Assembly: GCA_947503965.1 (NCBI GenBank) | Contig: CANNFU010000001.1 | Location: forward strand, 620,001-684,000 | DNA: 64,000 bases | DNA from: an uncultured Paracoccaceae bacterium | Lineage (GTDB): Bacteria; Pseudomonadota; Alphaproteobacteria; Rhodobacterales; Rhodobacteraceae | Reading direction: 5' to 3' | Shown: piece after piece, positions 7,684-16,471 of the stretch | Numbering within the stretch: position 1 is the stretch's first letter | How the letters are laid out: each line of letters opens with the position of its first letter | Made by a program: the position numbers and the translations under genes | Notes under the pieces: generated by a model | Seen by the model: the letters and a program-made list of their open reading frames with translations, nothing else | Databases searched by the model: none | Told to the model about the DNA's origin: nothing

Positions 7684-8937
7684 ATGAAGACATTATTGAT
7701 CACAGTGGCGCTTTCCGCGCTGGCAACTGGCGCACTGACACAGACTTCGGAGGTGCCTGACAACCTCGAGAAACTGTCGAATTTCCAATCCACCGGTGTG
7801 ACAGAATTTACGTATGTGGAACAGGGCGGGGCGTATGCTGCCGGGATCGAACGGATCCTTACCGAAGAGATCACCTTGCCCGAAGGTTTCAAGATCGAGC
7901 TTTATGCCATTGTTCCGGATGCCCGCAGCATGGCTGTTGGCCCGCAGGGAATCGTGACCATTGTCGGCACCCGCAAAGATACCGTCTGGGCGGTGACCGA
8001 CCGCAACAAAGATCGCATCGCCGACGAAGTGAAAAACTTCGCGCCGTCGCTGACCTTCACCATCCCGAACGGGCCGTGCTTTTCCAAGGACGGGTTCCTC
8101 TATATCGCCGAGCAGAACCGCGTGCTACTGTTCCCGGCGGCAGAGTTCTTTTACGAAAGCCCGGACGTGGCGGCGTTCAATCTGGTTTCTGAAGGCGACC
8201 TGATCCCGCCCGAAGAGGAAAGCTTCAACCACTCTGCGCGCGTCTGTCGGGTAGGCCCCGATGACCGACTTTATATTTCGCTTGGTCAGCCGTTCAATGT
8301 ACCACCACCCGAAAAGATGGACCTCTATAACGAATGGGGCATCGGCGGCATGATCGCAATCAACCGCGATGGATCCGGGCGGGAGGTCTACACCTATGGC
8401 ATACGCAACTCTGTTGGGCATGATTTTCACCCCGAAACCGGAGAGCTGTGGTTCACTGACAACCAGGTCGACGGCATGGGCGACGACATCCCACCCGGTG
8501 AGTTGAACCATCAGACCGCTGCCTACCAAAATTTCGGCTTCCCATGGTATGGTGGCGGTGACACCCGCACCATCGAGTATACCGCAGAGACACCACCCGA
8601 AGGGTTGATCTTTCCGGCGGTGGAAACCGTGGCGCATGCCGCCGACCTCGGCATGACGTTCTATTCCGGTAGTATGTTTCCTGAAAAATACCGCAATGCG
8701 ATTTTTTCGGCTCAACATGGGTCATGGAACCGGACAGAACCGGTAGGTGCCCGCGTGATGGTGACCTTTATCGACGAAGAAGGGAACGCCAAAACCGAAC
8801 CTTTCGCCGAGGGCTGGCTGGATGAAAACGGCGAATACCTCGGGCGCCCCATGGATGTGGCGCAGCTGCGCGACGGGTCGATCCTTGTCTCGGACGACCT
8901 CGCCGGTGCGATTTACCGCATCAGCTACGGCGAATGA
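7684..8937 (+). CDS. Secreted beta-propeller sugar dehydrogenase (sorbosone/PQQ-dependent type)
   Basis: A 417-residue exported protein with an N-terminal signal (MKTLLITVALSALATGALT). The body is the six-bladed propeller family that includes L-sorbosone and PQQ-dependent aldose dehydrogenases. Supporting segments are LPEGFKIELYAIVPDARSMA, the propeller strands around FTIPNGPCFSKDGFLYIAEQN, YTYGIRNSVGHDFHPETGELWFTDN (the family's active-site Arg-Asn/His segment) and AQHGSWNRTEPVGARV. It should oxidise an aldose or sugar aldehyde in the periplasm using PQQ; no PQQ synthesis genes are in the window. GGGAGG precedes the ATG. The downstream cytochrome overlaps it by four bases, a direct hint that the cytochrome accepts its electrons. 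Confidence 0.8.
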   Translation: MKTLLITVALSALATGALTQTSEVPDNLEKLSNFQSTGVTEFTYVEQGGAYAAGIERILTEEITLPEGFKIELYAIVPDARSMAVGPQGIVTIVGTRKDTVWAVTDRNKDRIADEVKNFAPSLTFTIPNGPCFSKDGFLYIAEQNRVLLFPAAEFFYESPDVAAFNLVSEGDLIPPEEESFNHSARVCRVGPDDRLYISLGQPFNVPPPEKMDLYNEWGIGGMIAINRDGSGREVYTYGIRNSVGHDFHPETGELWFTDNQVDGMGDDIPPGELNHQTAAYQNFGFPWYGGGDTRTIEYTAETPPEGLIFPAVETVAHAADLGMTFYSGSMFPEKYRNAIFSAQHGSWNRTEPVGARVMVTFIDEEGNAKTEPFAEGWLDENGEYLGRPMDVAQLRDGSILVSDDLAGAIYRISYGE

Positions 8938-9506
8938 AGCGCATTATGGCACTGGCGTTCGGCGGGCTCACGCTCGCCGGCGCCGCTTTGGCCCAAGAGG
9001 GTGATCCGGAAACTGGCAGCAAGATCGCCAATATGTGCCGGACGTGCCACGGAATGAACGGCTATGCCCAGATTCCCATCGCACCCCATATCGGGGGTGA
9101 ATCGGAAATCTATCTTGCTGCGCAGCTTTTAGCCTTCAAGTCAGGCGCACGTGCGCATGAAATGATGACTGTCGTTGCTGCGGGTCTCAGCGACACGCAA
9201 ATCGCTGATGTAGCAGCCTGGTATGCGGCGCAGACAGCCGTGGCCAACCTGACGGCCGACCCGGAGCTGGCACCAATGGCCTGCGCTGGTTGTCACGGTG
9301 CCGATGGCATCGCTGCCATCCCCGATGCCCCCAACCTTGCCGGCGAAACCAACATCTACATTGAAACGCAGCTCAAGGCATTCCGTGACGGGAAGCGTGA
9401 AAGCGAGATGATGGCAGGCATCGCTGCCGAACTGACCAATGAAGAGATGCGCGAACTGGCCAATTGGTTTGCGGCGATCGAGTTAGAGATCATCCCACCT
9501 GAATAG
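8934..9506 (+). CDS. Dihaem cytochrome c (c4-like)
   Basis: A 190-residue periplasmic cytochrome with signal peptide (cleavage after GAALA, residue about 20) and two covalent haem sites, C35-x2-C38-H39 and C117-x2-C120-H121. The two halves are homologous to each other: each has GCHG or TCHG followed by IP-AP-x-I/L-x-GE and then an IY-x2-QL-x-AF segment. This is the cytochrome c4 arrangement. The ATG overlaps the stop of the propeller dehydrogenase. It is the likely electron acceptor for both dehydrogenases of the operon, passing electrons on to a terminal oxidase. No transcription terminator is evident in the 136 bases after it. Confidence 0.88.
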   Translation: MKRIMALAFGGLTLAGAALAQEGDPETGSKIANMCRTCHGMNGYAQIPIAPHIGGESEIYLAAQLLAFKSGARAHEMMTVVAAGLSDTQIADVAAWYAAQTAVANLTADPELAPMACAGCHGADGIAAIPDAPNLAGETNIYIETQLKAFRDGKRESEMMAGIAAELTNEEMRELANWFAAIELEIIPPE

Positions 9507-9642
9507 ATAACCTGCTCGACAGATATCCGCGATTGGGACTTGCAGCGGTGGCATATGCAGCGAAAGGCGCTCGTTCCGATGCATTCGACTTAAGTGGTCT
9601 ACTCCATCACTGAAAACGGAATTCAGAGCTCGAAAACCCAAA

Positions 9643-10335
9643 ATGAAAACTGTACGCCCACAACCAAGCCTCGCCCAGCCGGTCTATCACGCGATCGTCG
9701 ATGCGATTTGTGATGGAAGGCTTACGGCTGGCGCGCATCTGGTGCAGGAGCAACTGGCGGCGCAGCCTGGTGTTTCGCGTCAGCCGATCCAGCAGGCGAT
9801 GGCGCTTCTGAAGGCAGACGGCATGGTCGAAGAGATCGGCATGCGGGGGCTGCGGGTCACGGCGCTGGATCTTGACCTGATGCGCCACCATTACGACATC
9901 CGCGCAGCGCTCGGCGGCATGGCGGCACGAAAATCGGCGATACGCGCCCGGGATATTGCAGGGATGGCAGACCAGATCGCAGCGCGTGGTCGCGAGATAT
10001 TGCGGCAGGGCCAAGCAGCAGTGGACCGTGCCGATGTCGGCGACCAGATCCGCTGCGACGCTGAACTGCATGCGCTGCTCTATGAAGGTTCAGGCAATCC
10101 GCTGCTTGCCCGCACTGCCGATCCACACTGGCGGTTTCTGAGCCGGGCAATGGGCGACGTGCTGCGCTCGGCGCAACTTCCGGCAGAGATTTGGCGCCAA
10201 CATGCCGAGATCATTGATGCGGTTGTCCGTGGCGATCCGGATCGTGCCGAGGCGCTGATGACCGATCATGATCTTCATGCCGCCGACGCGCTTTGCGCCG
10301 CGTTGGCCGATCAAACCAGCGAAGCGGCGTTCTGA
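9643..10335 (+). CDS. GntR-family (FCD) transcriptional regulator
   Basis: A 230-residue regulator. Residues about 10-75 are a winged helix-turn-helix (QEQLAAQPGVSRQPIQQAMALLKADGMVEEIG) and residues about 85-220 an FCD domain with the metal-ligand pattern CDAELHALLYEGSGN and further histidines (WRQHAEI, DHDLHAADAL). It is only 14 bases upstream of the acyl-CoA ligase on the same strand, so it is probably the local repressor of the ligase/ThDP-enzyme operon and transcribed with it. The 136-base region upstream shows no clear palindrome. It is a distant paralogue of the regulator at 3921-4577. Confidence 0.88.
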   Translation: MKTVRPQPSLAQPVYHAIVDAICDGRLTAGAHLVQEQLAAQPGVSRQPIQQAMALLKADGMVEEIGMRGLRVTALDLDLMRHHYDIRAALGGMAARKSAIRARDIAGMADQIAARGREILRQGQAAVDRADVGDQIRCDAELHALLYEGSGNPLLARTADPHWRFLSRAMGDVLRSAQLPAEIWRQHAEIIDAVVRGDPDRAEALMTDHDLHAADALCAALADQTSEAAF

Positions 10336-10349
10336 CAGGAGATGATCTG

Positions 10350-11906
10350 ATGACATCGCTTATGACGATCGGAGAGATGCTGAGTACGCAGGCACGTTTG
10401 CAGCCGGATCGGCTTGGCGCACGCGATCTGGAACGCGCGATGACATTCCGTGATTGGAATGACCGCGCCTGTCGCCTGGCCAATGGGCTTTCGGGGCTTG
10501 GGCTTTCAAAAGGCGATCGCGTTGCCGTTCTTGCCTACAATCGCGTCGAATGGGCCGAAATCTATGCTGCCGTCGCCAAGACCGGGCTGGTGGCGGTGCC
10601 GATTAACTTTCGCCTGACTGGGCCAGAGGTGCGCTTCATCTGCGAAGATTGCGGCGTTGCCGCGGTGATCGCCGAAGCGGCGTTTTGCCGGCTGGTCGAA
10701 GGCGTCCGCAACAGCCTCGCGGCGCTGCAAGACCATTGCGTACTTATCGGAGAGCCGCGTTCAGGATGGTTGTCCTACGAAACGCTTATCGCGGATGCCG
10801 CCGCAGCGGAGCCTGATAAAAAAGTGACGCCAGAGGACACTTGGTGCCTGATGTATACTTCGGGCACGACGGGCAACCCCAAAGGTGCGATCCGCAGCCA
10901 TCGCGGCATGGCGATGCTGGCGCTGATGACTTGTGTCGAACTGGGGCTGAAGCGCAAGGATGACGCACTTCTGGTCATGCCGATGTGTCATGCAAATTCC
11001 CTCAATTTCTTCACTGCTTTCCTTGCGATCGGCGGATGCGTCACGATCTTTTCGCGGCCGAACTTTGATCCGGCACTCTGTCTGCGGACGATCGGCGATC
11101 TTGGTGTCACATTCTCGTCTCTTGTGCCAACGCACTACACGATGATGCTGGACGTGCCCGAAGCCCAACGTGGCGATGCGGGATTTGAGCGGGTCGAGAA
11201 GCTCATGGTGTCTTCGGCGCCTGCGCGGGTCGAGATCAAGCGCGCGGTAATGGAAATGTTCCCGAATTCCGGTCTTTTCGAGCTTTATGGCTCGACCGAG
11301 GCGGGTTGGGTGACGTTCCTGCACCCAGATGAGCAGTTCGACCACCTTGGCACTGTGGGGCGTGAAGTGGTGGGTTCGGCACCGATCCGCCTGCTGGATG
11401 ACGACGGCCATGATGTCCCTGACGGCGAAGTGGGTGAGCTTTATTCCTGTTCACCTTACGCCTTTGAAGGCTATTGGAATCTGCCGGAAAAGACCGCCGA
11501 GGCATTTCGCGGCGACTACCTATCGGTAGGCGACATGGCCCTGCGCGACGCGCAGGGGTTTATCAAGCTCATCGACCGCAAGAAGAATATGATCATTTCG
11601 GGTGGCGAGAATGTCTACCCGACCGAGGTCGAGGCTGTGCTGGGTCAGCACCCCGACGTCAAGGACGTGGCCGTGGTCGGCCAGCCGGACGACAAATGGG
11701 GCGAGCGCGTCGCGGCGGCCGTGGTTCTAAAAGATGGGTCTGCACTGTCGGCGACCGATTTGATTGATTGGTCCAAGGACCGGCTTGCCGGTTACAAGCG
11801 ACCGCGCACCGTCATGTTCCTCAAACCAGATGAAATGCCACGCAACACCACGGGCAAGATCCTTCACCGTGTCCTCAGGGACATGCTCGGCGCGCATGCT
11901 TCTTGA
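10350..11906 (+). CDS. AMP-forming acyl-CoA synthetase
   Basis: A 518-residue ANL-superfamily ligase. The P-loop YTSGTTGNPKG is near residue 170, the adenylate-binding motif LYGSTEAGW near 310, the D-x-A-x3-D-x2-G-F hinge region (DMALRDAQGFIKLIDRKKNMIISGGENVYPTEVE) near 395-425, and the catalytic Lys in NTTGKILHR near the C-terminus. It activates a carboxylic acid to its CoA thioester with ATP in the cytoplasm. A fatty or short aromatic/branched acid is possible, and the neighbours do not decide between them. CAGGAG lies nine bases before the ATG. It is followed after 39 bases by a ThDP-dependent enzyme, so the CoA ester or its product may feed that enzyme. Confidence 0.85.
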   Translation: MTSLMTIGEMLSTQARLQPDRLGARDLERAMTFRDWNDRACRLANGLSGLGLSKGDRVAVLAYNRVEWAEIYAAVAKTGLVAVPINFRLTGPEVRFICEDCGVAAVIAEAAFCRLVEGVRNSLAALQDHCVLIGEPRSGWLSYETLIADAAAAEPDKKVTPEDTWCLMYTSGTTGNPKGAIRSHRGMAMLALMTCVELGLKRKDDALLVMPMCHANSLNFFTAFLAIGGCVTIFSRPNFDPALCLRTIGDLGVTFSSLVPTHYTMMLDVPEAQRGDAGFERVEKLMVSSAPARVEIKRAVMEMFPNSGLFELYGSTEAGWVTFLHPDEQFDHLGTVGREVVGSAPIRLLDDDGHDVPDGEVGELYSCSPYAFEGYWNLPEKTAEAFRGDYLSVGDMALRDAQGFIKLIDRKKNMIISGGENVYPTEVEAVLGQHPDVKDVAVVGQPDDKWGERVAAAVVLKDGSALSATDLIDWSKDRLAGYKRPRTVMFLKPDEMPRNTTGKILHRVLRDMLGAHAS

Positions 11907-11945
11907 CGCGCCACCATTAAGATCCCCAATGTCAGGAGACATCAG

Positions 11946-13679
11946 ATGACCGAACAGCAGGACCTGAACCGCGACGAAGACAATGTGGCCGCCTGGATTG
12001 CCGATGTGTTGGTGGCCCGGGGCGTCGACCGGATTTTCGGGTTGCAGGGGGGACATATCCAGCCGATCTGGGACCATGCGGCCAAACGAGGCATCCGCAT
12101 CATCGACGTGCGCGATGAAGGGGCAGCGGTGCATATGGCCCACGCCCATGCTGAACTGACCGGCACGCTTGGCGTCGTCATTGTCACCGCAGGGCCTGGT
12201 GTGACCAACTGCGTGACGGGCATTGCCAATGCGTCGCTTGCGCGTGCGCCGGTGCTGGTCATCGGCGGCTGCACGTCGCGCCCACAGGCCAATATGGGCC
12301 CGCTCCAAGACATCCCCCATGTCGAAATCCTCCGCCCGATCACGCGCTATTGCCGCACGACCCGCGTGCCAGAGCAGGTCCTGCGTGAGCTGGACGAGGC
12401 TATCGCATGTGCCATGGGCGACATGGGCGAACCTGGCCCTGTCTATCTTGAGGCACCAACCGATGTCCTCCGCACGACCATACCCGCAGGTCTTGTGCCT
12501 GAGGACTGGATCGCGCCGAAGGCGACGCGCCGATTGGTGCCAGACCCGGCCATTATCGCCGAAGCCGTCGAAGCAATCCGTGCAGCCAAGCGCCCGCTTG
12601 TTGTGAGTGGTCGCGGTGCACGCCGTGCGGGGGCAAAACTGGTGCATTTTCTTGACGCCGCGCAAGCGCTCTACCTTGATACCCAAGAAAGTCGCGGCCT
12701 GGTGCCGGCTGAACATCCGTCGGTCGTTGGCGCTGTGCGGGCCGCTGCGATGGCGCAGGCCGATCTCGTCATCACGCTGGGCCGAAAACTTGACTACCAG
12801 CTCGGCTTCGGTTCGCCTGCCGTCTTTCCCGATGCCCGTTTCCTACGCATTTCGGACACCGCTGGCGAGTTGATCGACAACAGGCGCGGGACGCCAGAAA
12901 TCTTGGCTTCGGTCGATCTGGCGCTTACTGCCTTGACCGAAGCCCTTGGCAATAATGCAGGTGCGCGAGATAAAGACTGGCTCGACGGTTTGCGCGCCAA
13001 GCACCGTGCGCGCATCGCCAAAGGCGAAGACACCTCCGCTCCGCAAACAGGTCCTGACGGCAAGGTGCATCCGATGGCAATTTTCGAGGCACTGAAACAG
13101 GTCGCTGACCCTGACTATATTGCCATTGCCGACGGTGGTGACCTTCTGAGTTTCGCGCGGGTTGGCCTGGCAGCCAGCACTTACATGGATGCCGGTGCCT
13201 TCGGTTGCCTTGGGGTCGGCGTTCCATTTGCTGTGGCTGCAGCGCTTGCATTCCCGGATCGTCAGGTGATCTCGGTGAATGGCGATGGCGCCTACGGCAT
13301 CAACGCGATGGAGATTGATACTGCGGTGCGCCACGGCGCGACAGCGGTGTTCATCGTCTCCAATAACGCGGCGTGGAATATCGAACGTTATGATCAGGAA
13401 TTCAATTACGGCGGGCGGGTTGTCGGAACAACGTTGCGCCACTCTGACTATGCCGCCATGGCCCGCGCACTTGGCGCCCATGGCGAACGGATCGAAGACC
13501 CGGCAGACTTGGCCGACGCAATCCGCCGTGGGCTTGCAAATGCCCCGGCGGTCATAGATGTCGTGACGTCGCAGGGCGCAGTATCGTCTGATGCGCAAAA
13601 GGGGCTTGGCTTTGTGCCTGATTATCAAGCCCTGACGGCCTGGGACGACGCCGAACGCAAACGCCGCCAAATAGCATGA
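11946..13679 (+). CDS. Thiamine diphosphate-dependent enzyme (acetolactate synthase-like)
   Basis: A 577-residue ThDP enzyme with the three usual domains. The N-terminal Pyr domain has the catalytic Glu in [11 protein letters not shown] (residue about 60) and the [16 protein letters not shown] loop. A central Rossmann-like domain follows, and the C-terminal PP domain has the cofactor motif [19 protein letters not shown]...NNAAWN. It resembles acetolactate synthase large subunits, benzaldehyde lyase and 2-hydroxyacyl-CoA lyase. No regulatory small subunit is nearby, which argues against branched-chain amino acid synthesis. AGGAGAC lies just before the start. With the CoA ligase upstream, a carboligase, decarboxylase or acyl-CoA lyase role in a catabolic route is plausible but unproven. 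Confidence 0.75.
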   Translation: MTEQQDLNRDEDNVAAWIADVLVARGVDRIFGLQGGHIQPIWDHAAKRGIRIIDVRDEGAAVHMAHAHAELTGTLGVVIVTAGPGVTNCVTGIANASLARAPVLVIGGCTSRPQANMGPLQDIPHVEILRPITRYCRTTRVPEQVLRELDEAIACAMGDMGEPGPVYLEAPTDVLRTTIPAGLVPEDWIAPKATRRLVPDPAIIAEAVEAIRAAKRPLVVSGRGARRAGAKLVHFLDAAQALYLDTQESRGLVPAEHPSVVGAVRAAAMAQADLVITLGRKLDYQLGFGSPAVFPDARFLRISDTAGELIDNRRGTPEILASVDLALTALTEALGNNAGARDKDWLDGLRAKHRARIAKGEDTSAPQTGPDGKVHPMAIFEALKQVADPDYIAIADGGDLLSFARVGLAASTYMDAGAFGCLGVGVPFAVAAALAFPDRQVISVNGDGAYGINAMEIDTAVRHGATAVFIVSNNAAWNIERYDQEFNYGGRVVGTTLRHSDYAAMARALGAHGERIEDPADLADAIRRGLANAPAVIDVVTSQGAVSSDAQKGLGFVPDYQALTAWDDAERKRRQIA

Positions 13680-13702
13680 CGATACAGCTACGGACCTGAG
13701 GC

Positions 13703-13927
13703 TTGACGGAAAGCGCGCGCCTTGTCACCGGCGCCTCTGGTGGGCTTGGCCTGCACTTTGCCCACGTGCTTGCCGAGGCTGGCGCGAAAGTAACGCTGGC
13801 TGCGCGCCGGCTGAGCCAGCTTTCGGCCCCCGACCCACCGCTTCTGCTTCTTGCACGGTATTACGCCGCGCATATGACCGGATTGGTTATCGCGGTTGAT
13901 CGTGGGCACTTGGTCTCCGGATTGTGA
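13703..13927 (+). pseudogene. Short-chain dehydrogenase with internal deletion
   Basis: The frame from TTG 13703 codes for 74 residues only. Residues about 6-40 are the start of an SDR (LVTGASGGLGLHFAHVLAEAG, the NAD(P)-binding TGxxxGLG motif). They run straight into the extreme C-terminus of an SDR (AAHMTGLVIAVDRGHLVSGL, normally MTGxxIxVDGGxxxSG). Roughly 170 residues carrying the Ser-Tyr-Lys catalytic centre are missing without a frame break, and the usual VDGG is VDRG. This is best read as a remnant left by an in-frame deletion at the end of the ligase/ThDP operon. A functional mini-protein is unlikely. Confidence 0.8.
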
Positions 13928-14065
13928 GGCGCGAAGGGCGTAACAAAATCAATGTTAGTGATGGATGTATCAAGCTGAAGCCATCATTTCCCCATTGCTG
14001 AAAATGGCGCACTGCGCGGTCGCAAGCTGCCGTATTGACATCAAAACTGCACAAGTTACGTACAC

Positions 14066-14145
14066 GGTACGCCAGGGGCGCCGTATGGCTGAGATGAACC
14101 CTTTGAACCTGAACCAGATAATGCTGGCGGAGGGAGGCAGGGTCG
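14066..14145 (+). promoter_or_regulatory. TPP riboswitch (THI element)
   Basis: The conserved thi-box core is clear: GGCTGAGATGAACCCTTTGA at about 14087-14106, then ACCTGAACCAGATAATGCTG (14107-14126) and GGCGGAGGGAGG, with AGGGGCGCC upstream forming the 5' side. It lies 50 bases before thiM. Binding of thiamine diphosphate would shut off the thiM-thiE-thiD operon, probably by hiding the ribosome site near 14181-14187 or by termination. Exact ends are estimated. Confidence 0.92.
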
Positions 14146-14195
14146 TCATCATTCATGTGGCCCGCGCCCTTCCGCCTTCGAAAGGAAGCGACGCG

Positions 14196-14978
14196 ATGAC
14201 ACCCAACAAAGCCTTGCAAGAGATGCGCGCCCGTGCACCGCTGGTCCATTGCATTACAAACTATGTCGCCATGAATATCGCGGCAAACGTCGTTCTGGCT
14301 GCCGGGGCGTCACCCGCGATGCTACATGCATCCGAAGAAGTGGCCGATTTTGTTCCCGCTGTCGGCGCTTTGACGATCAATATCGGCACTTTGTCCGCGT
14401 CCTGGGTGGACGCCATGAAAAAGGCCGCCATTACCGCAAACGATGCAAACGTGCCATGGGTGCTGGACCCGGTCGCCCATTTTGCGACCCCCTATCGGGC
14501 CACAGTGGCACGCGATCTGATGGCGTTACATCCGACGATCATCCGTGGCAACGCGTCTGAAATTCGCGCGCTTGCAGGGCAAGGTGCGGCGGGCAAGGGG
14601 GCCGATAGTGGCGATAGCGTCGCAGATGCGCGCGATGCTGCAATCAGGCTGGCACAATCGCAGACCTGTATCGTCGCCGTCACCGGAGAGACGGATTTTG
14701 TCACCGACGGCAATCGAAAAGCCGATATCGCAGGTGGCGCAGATATCATGCCGAAAGTTACCGCGCTGGGGTGTTCATTGACGGCCCTTGTCGGCGCATA
14801 TGCAGCGATCTGCCCGCCGATGGAGGCAACCGTTGCCGCCTTGACCCATTTTGCCGAAGCGGGCGCAAGTGCCGCCCCCACCAGTCACGGCCCCGGTAGT
14901 TTCGCCGTACAATTTCTTGATCAACTGGCGCAGCTAGGCCCCGGTGATCTGGAAGAAAGTCGCGTGACATGGCGCTAA
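14196..14978 (+). CDS. thiM: Hydroxyethylthiazole kinase
   Basis: A 260-residue cytoplasmic kinase that phosphorylates 4-methyl-5-(2-hydroxyethyl)thiazole in thiamine salvage. The N-terminus (PLVHCITNYVAMNIAANVVLAAGASPAML) is the substrate-binding signature of the family. VLDPVAHFATPYR and the catalytic-site segment VTALGCSLTALVGAY (Gly-Cys anion hole region) follow, and the length fits the family. AAAGGAAG lies nine bases before the ATG. It overlaps thiE by ten bases and is under the TPP riboswitch just upstream. No thiC or thiG is present here, so this operon looks like salvage plus the coupling step. Confidence 0.93.
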   Translation: MTPNKALQEMRARAPLVHCITNYVAMNIAANVVLAAGASPAMLHASEEVADFVPAVGALTINIGTLSASWVDAMKKAAITANDANVPWVLDPVAHFATPYRATVARDLMALHPTIIRGNASEIRALAGQGAAGKGADSGDSVADARDAAIRLAQSQTCIVAVTGETDFVTDGNRKADIAGGADIMPKVTALGCSLTALVGAYAAICPPMEATVAALTHFAEAGASAAPTSHGPGSFAVQFLDQLAQLGPGDLEESRVTWR

Positions 14979-15607
14979 GACCCGAACAACTGCGCCTGTA
15001 TCTCGTCACTGATCCGGATTTATGCGCCGCTTACGGCCTTGCCGATACGGTCGTGGCTGCTGTCGCGGGCGGGGTCAGCTTCGTACAGGTGCGCGACAAG
15101 ACCGCCACTACGGCCACCCGCGTTGCATGCGCGCTTGCCCTGAAAGACGTTTTGAAAGGCACGGGCGTTCCACTGGTGATCAACGATGATGTCGAGGCCG
15201 CAATCGCTGCGGATGTTGATGGTGTCCATGTCGGGCAGGACGATATCGCCGCAGCAACCGCTCGCGCCAGACTGGGCGCTGACAAAATCGTCGGTCTGTC
15301 TTGCGACAGCGAAGACAATATACGGTCCGTTGATCCTGGGGTTGTTGATTATGTTGGTGTGGGCACCGTCTTTGCGACGACGACCAAAGCCGATCACAAA
15401 CCGATCATCGGTCTGACCGGCCTTGGCCGACTTTGCGCGTTGTCACCTGTACCTACCGTCGCAATTGGTGGCCTGAAAGCGTCGCATGGCAAAGATGTTC
15501 TGGCCGCAGGTGCCGATGGTATGGCCGTTGTGTCGGCAATTTGCGGCCAGACAGACCCGAAAGCCGCCGCGCAGGCAATTCTTCATGAAATGGGAAAAAT
15601 CAGATGA
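14969..15607 (+). CDS. thiE: Thiamine-phosphate synthase
   Basis: A 212-residue TIM-barrel enzyme that joins HMP diphosphate and thiazole phosphate to thiamine monophosphate. Characteristic segments are LRLYLVTDP at the N-terminus, VQVRDKTATT (diphosphate-binding), INDDVEAAIAADVDGVHVGQDD, VGLSCDSEDN (a variant of the usual GxSxH loop) and VDYVGVGTVFATTTK. GGLKASHGKDVLAAGADGMAVVSAI closes the barrel. The start lies inside the end of thiM, and the stop overlaps the start of thiD (ATGA), so the three genes are translationally coupled and share the riboswitch. Confidence 0.92.
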   Translation: MALRPEQLRLYLVTDPDLCAAYGLADTVVAAVAGGVSFVQVRDKTATTATRVACALALKDVLKGTGVPLVINDDVEAAIAADVDGVHVGQDDIAAATARARLGADKIVGLSCDSEDNIRSVDPGVVDYVGVGTVFATTTKADHKPIIGLTGLGRLCALSPVPTVAIGGLKASHGKDVLAAGADGMAVVSAICGQTDPKAAAQAILHEMGKIR

Positions 15608-16407
15608 TCCGAAACGTGTTGTCCATTGCGGGTTCGGACCCGTCAGGCGGGGCCGGCATACAGGCTGACATCAAGGCGATTTCAGCCAATGGTGCCTACG
15701 CCATGGCTGCAATCACGGCACTGACGGCCCAAAATACCCAAGGTGTTGCGGGGATCGAACTGGTCGAAGCGGAATTTGTCGCGGCTCAGATTGCCGCAGT
15801 CTTTGCGGATGTGCGTGTTGATGCCGTGAAAATCGGTATGATTGCGACGGCGGACATCGCTGCCGCCGTTGCCAGGGCGTTGGCCGATCAACATGATGTC
15901 CCAATTGTTCTGGATCCCGTCATGATCGCCAAAGGTGGCGCACCGCTTTTGGCCGATGATGCGATTGCCACATTGCGCGACCAGCTGTTGCCACTGGCCA
16001 CACTGGTGACGCCCAATTTGCCAGAGGTTGCGCATTTGCTGGGCCAACCTGTCGCAGACACCCGCCAGGCAATGGCCGCGCAGGCCCGGGACCTCGCGCT
16101 GCACAGCCAGAACGCAGTTTTGGTCAAAGGCGGGCACTTGGCCGGTGATGATAGCCCAGACGTGCTTTTTGCTGATGGTAGCCTGCATTGGTTCGAAAGT
16201 TGTCGCACAGCCACCAAAAATACTCATGGGACTGGCTGCACCTTGTCCGCGACGCTTGCGACGGAATTGGCCAAGGGTGCAGACGTTATAGAGGCCGTCC
16301 GAGCGGCAAAAACCTATGTTTCGGGCGCGATTGCTGCTGCTGATGACCTGCGCGTCGGCCATGGCCACGGGCCGGTTCATCATTTCCATAGCCTCTGGAA
16401 CATCTGA
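15604..16407 (+). CDS. thiD: Hydroxymethylpyrimidine/phosphomethylpyrimidine kinase
   Basis: A 267-residue ribokinase-fold enzyme that phosphorylates HMP twice to supply HMP diphosphate to ThiE. The N-terminal SIAGSDPSGGAGIQADIKAISANGAYAMAAITALTAQNT is the classic ThiD signature. LDPVMIAKGGAPLL carries substrate contacts, and the C-terminal NTHGTGCTLSATLATELAKG is the ATP/anion-hole motif with the catalytic Cys/Gly region. It is the last gene of the thiM-thiE-thiD operon; the following kinase gene starts 64 bases later and has its own ribosome site. Confidence 0.95.
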   Translation: MIRNVLSIAGSDPSGGAGIQADIKAISANGAYAMAAITALTAQNTQGVAGIELVEAEFVAAQIAAVFADVRVDAVKIGMIATADIAAAVARALADQHDVPIVLDPVMIAKGGAPLLADDAIATLRDQLLPLATLVTPNLPEVAHLLGQPVADTRQAMAAQARDLALHSQNAVLVKGGHLAGDDSPDVLFADGSLHWFESCRTATKNTHGTGCTLSATLATELAKGADVIEAVRAAKTYVSGAIAAADDLRVGHGHGPVHHFHSLWNI

Positions 16408-16471
16408 ACATAGTCATGCCACTGAACAGACAGGGCATTGCCTGATGGCCCATCTCACCTAGCTGGAGCGT

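Noticed and set aside
11946-13679. Assignment of the ThDP enzyme as oxalyl-CoA decarboxylase because a CoA ligase precedes it
   Set aside because: The N-terminal and ADP-regulatory segments recalled for oxalyl-CoA decarboxylase are not matched, and no formyl-CoA transferase is nearby.
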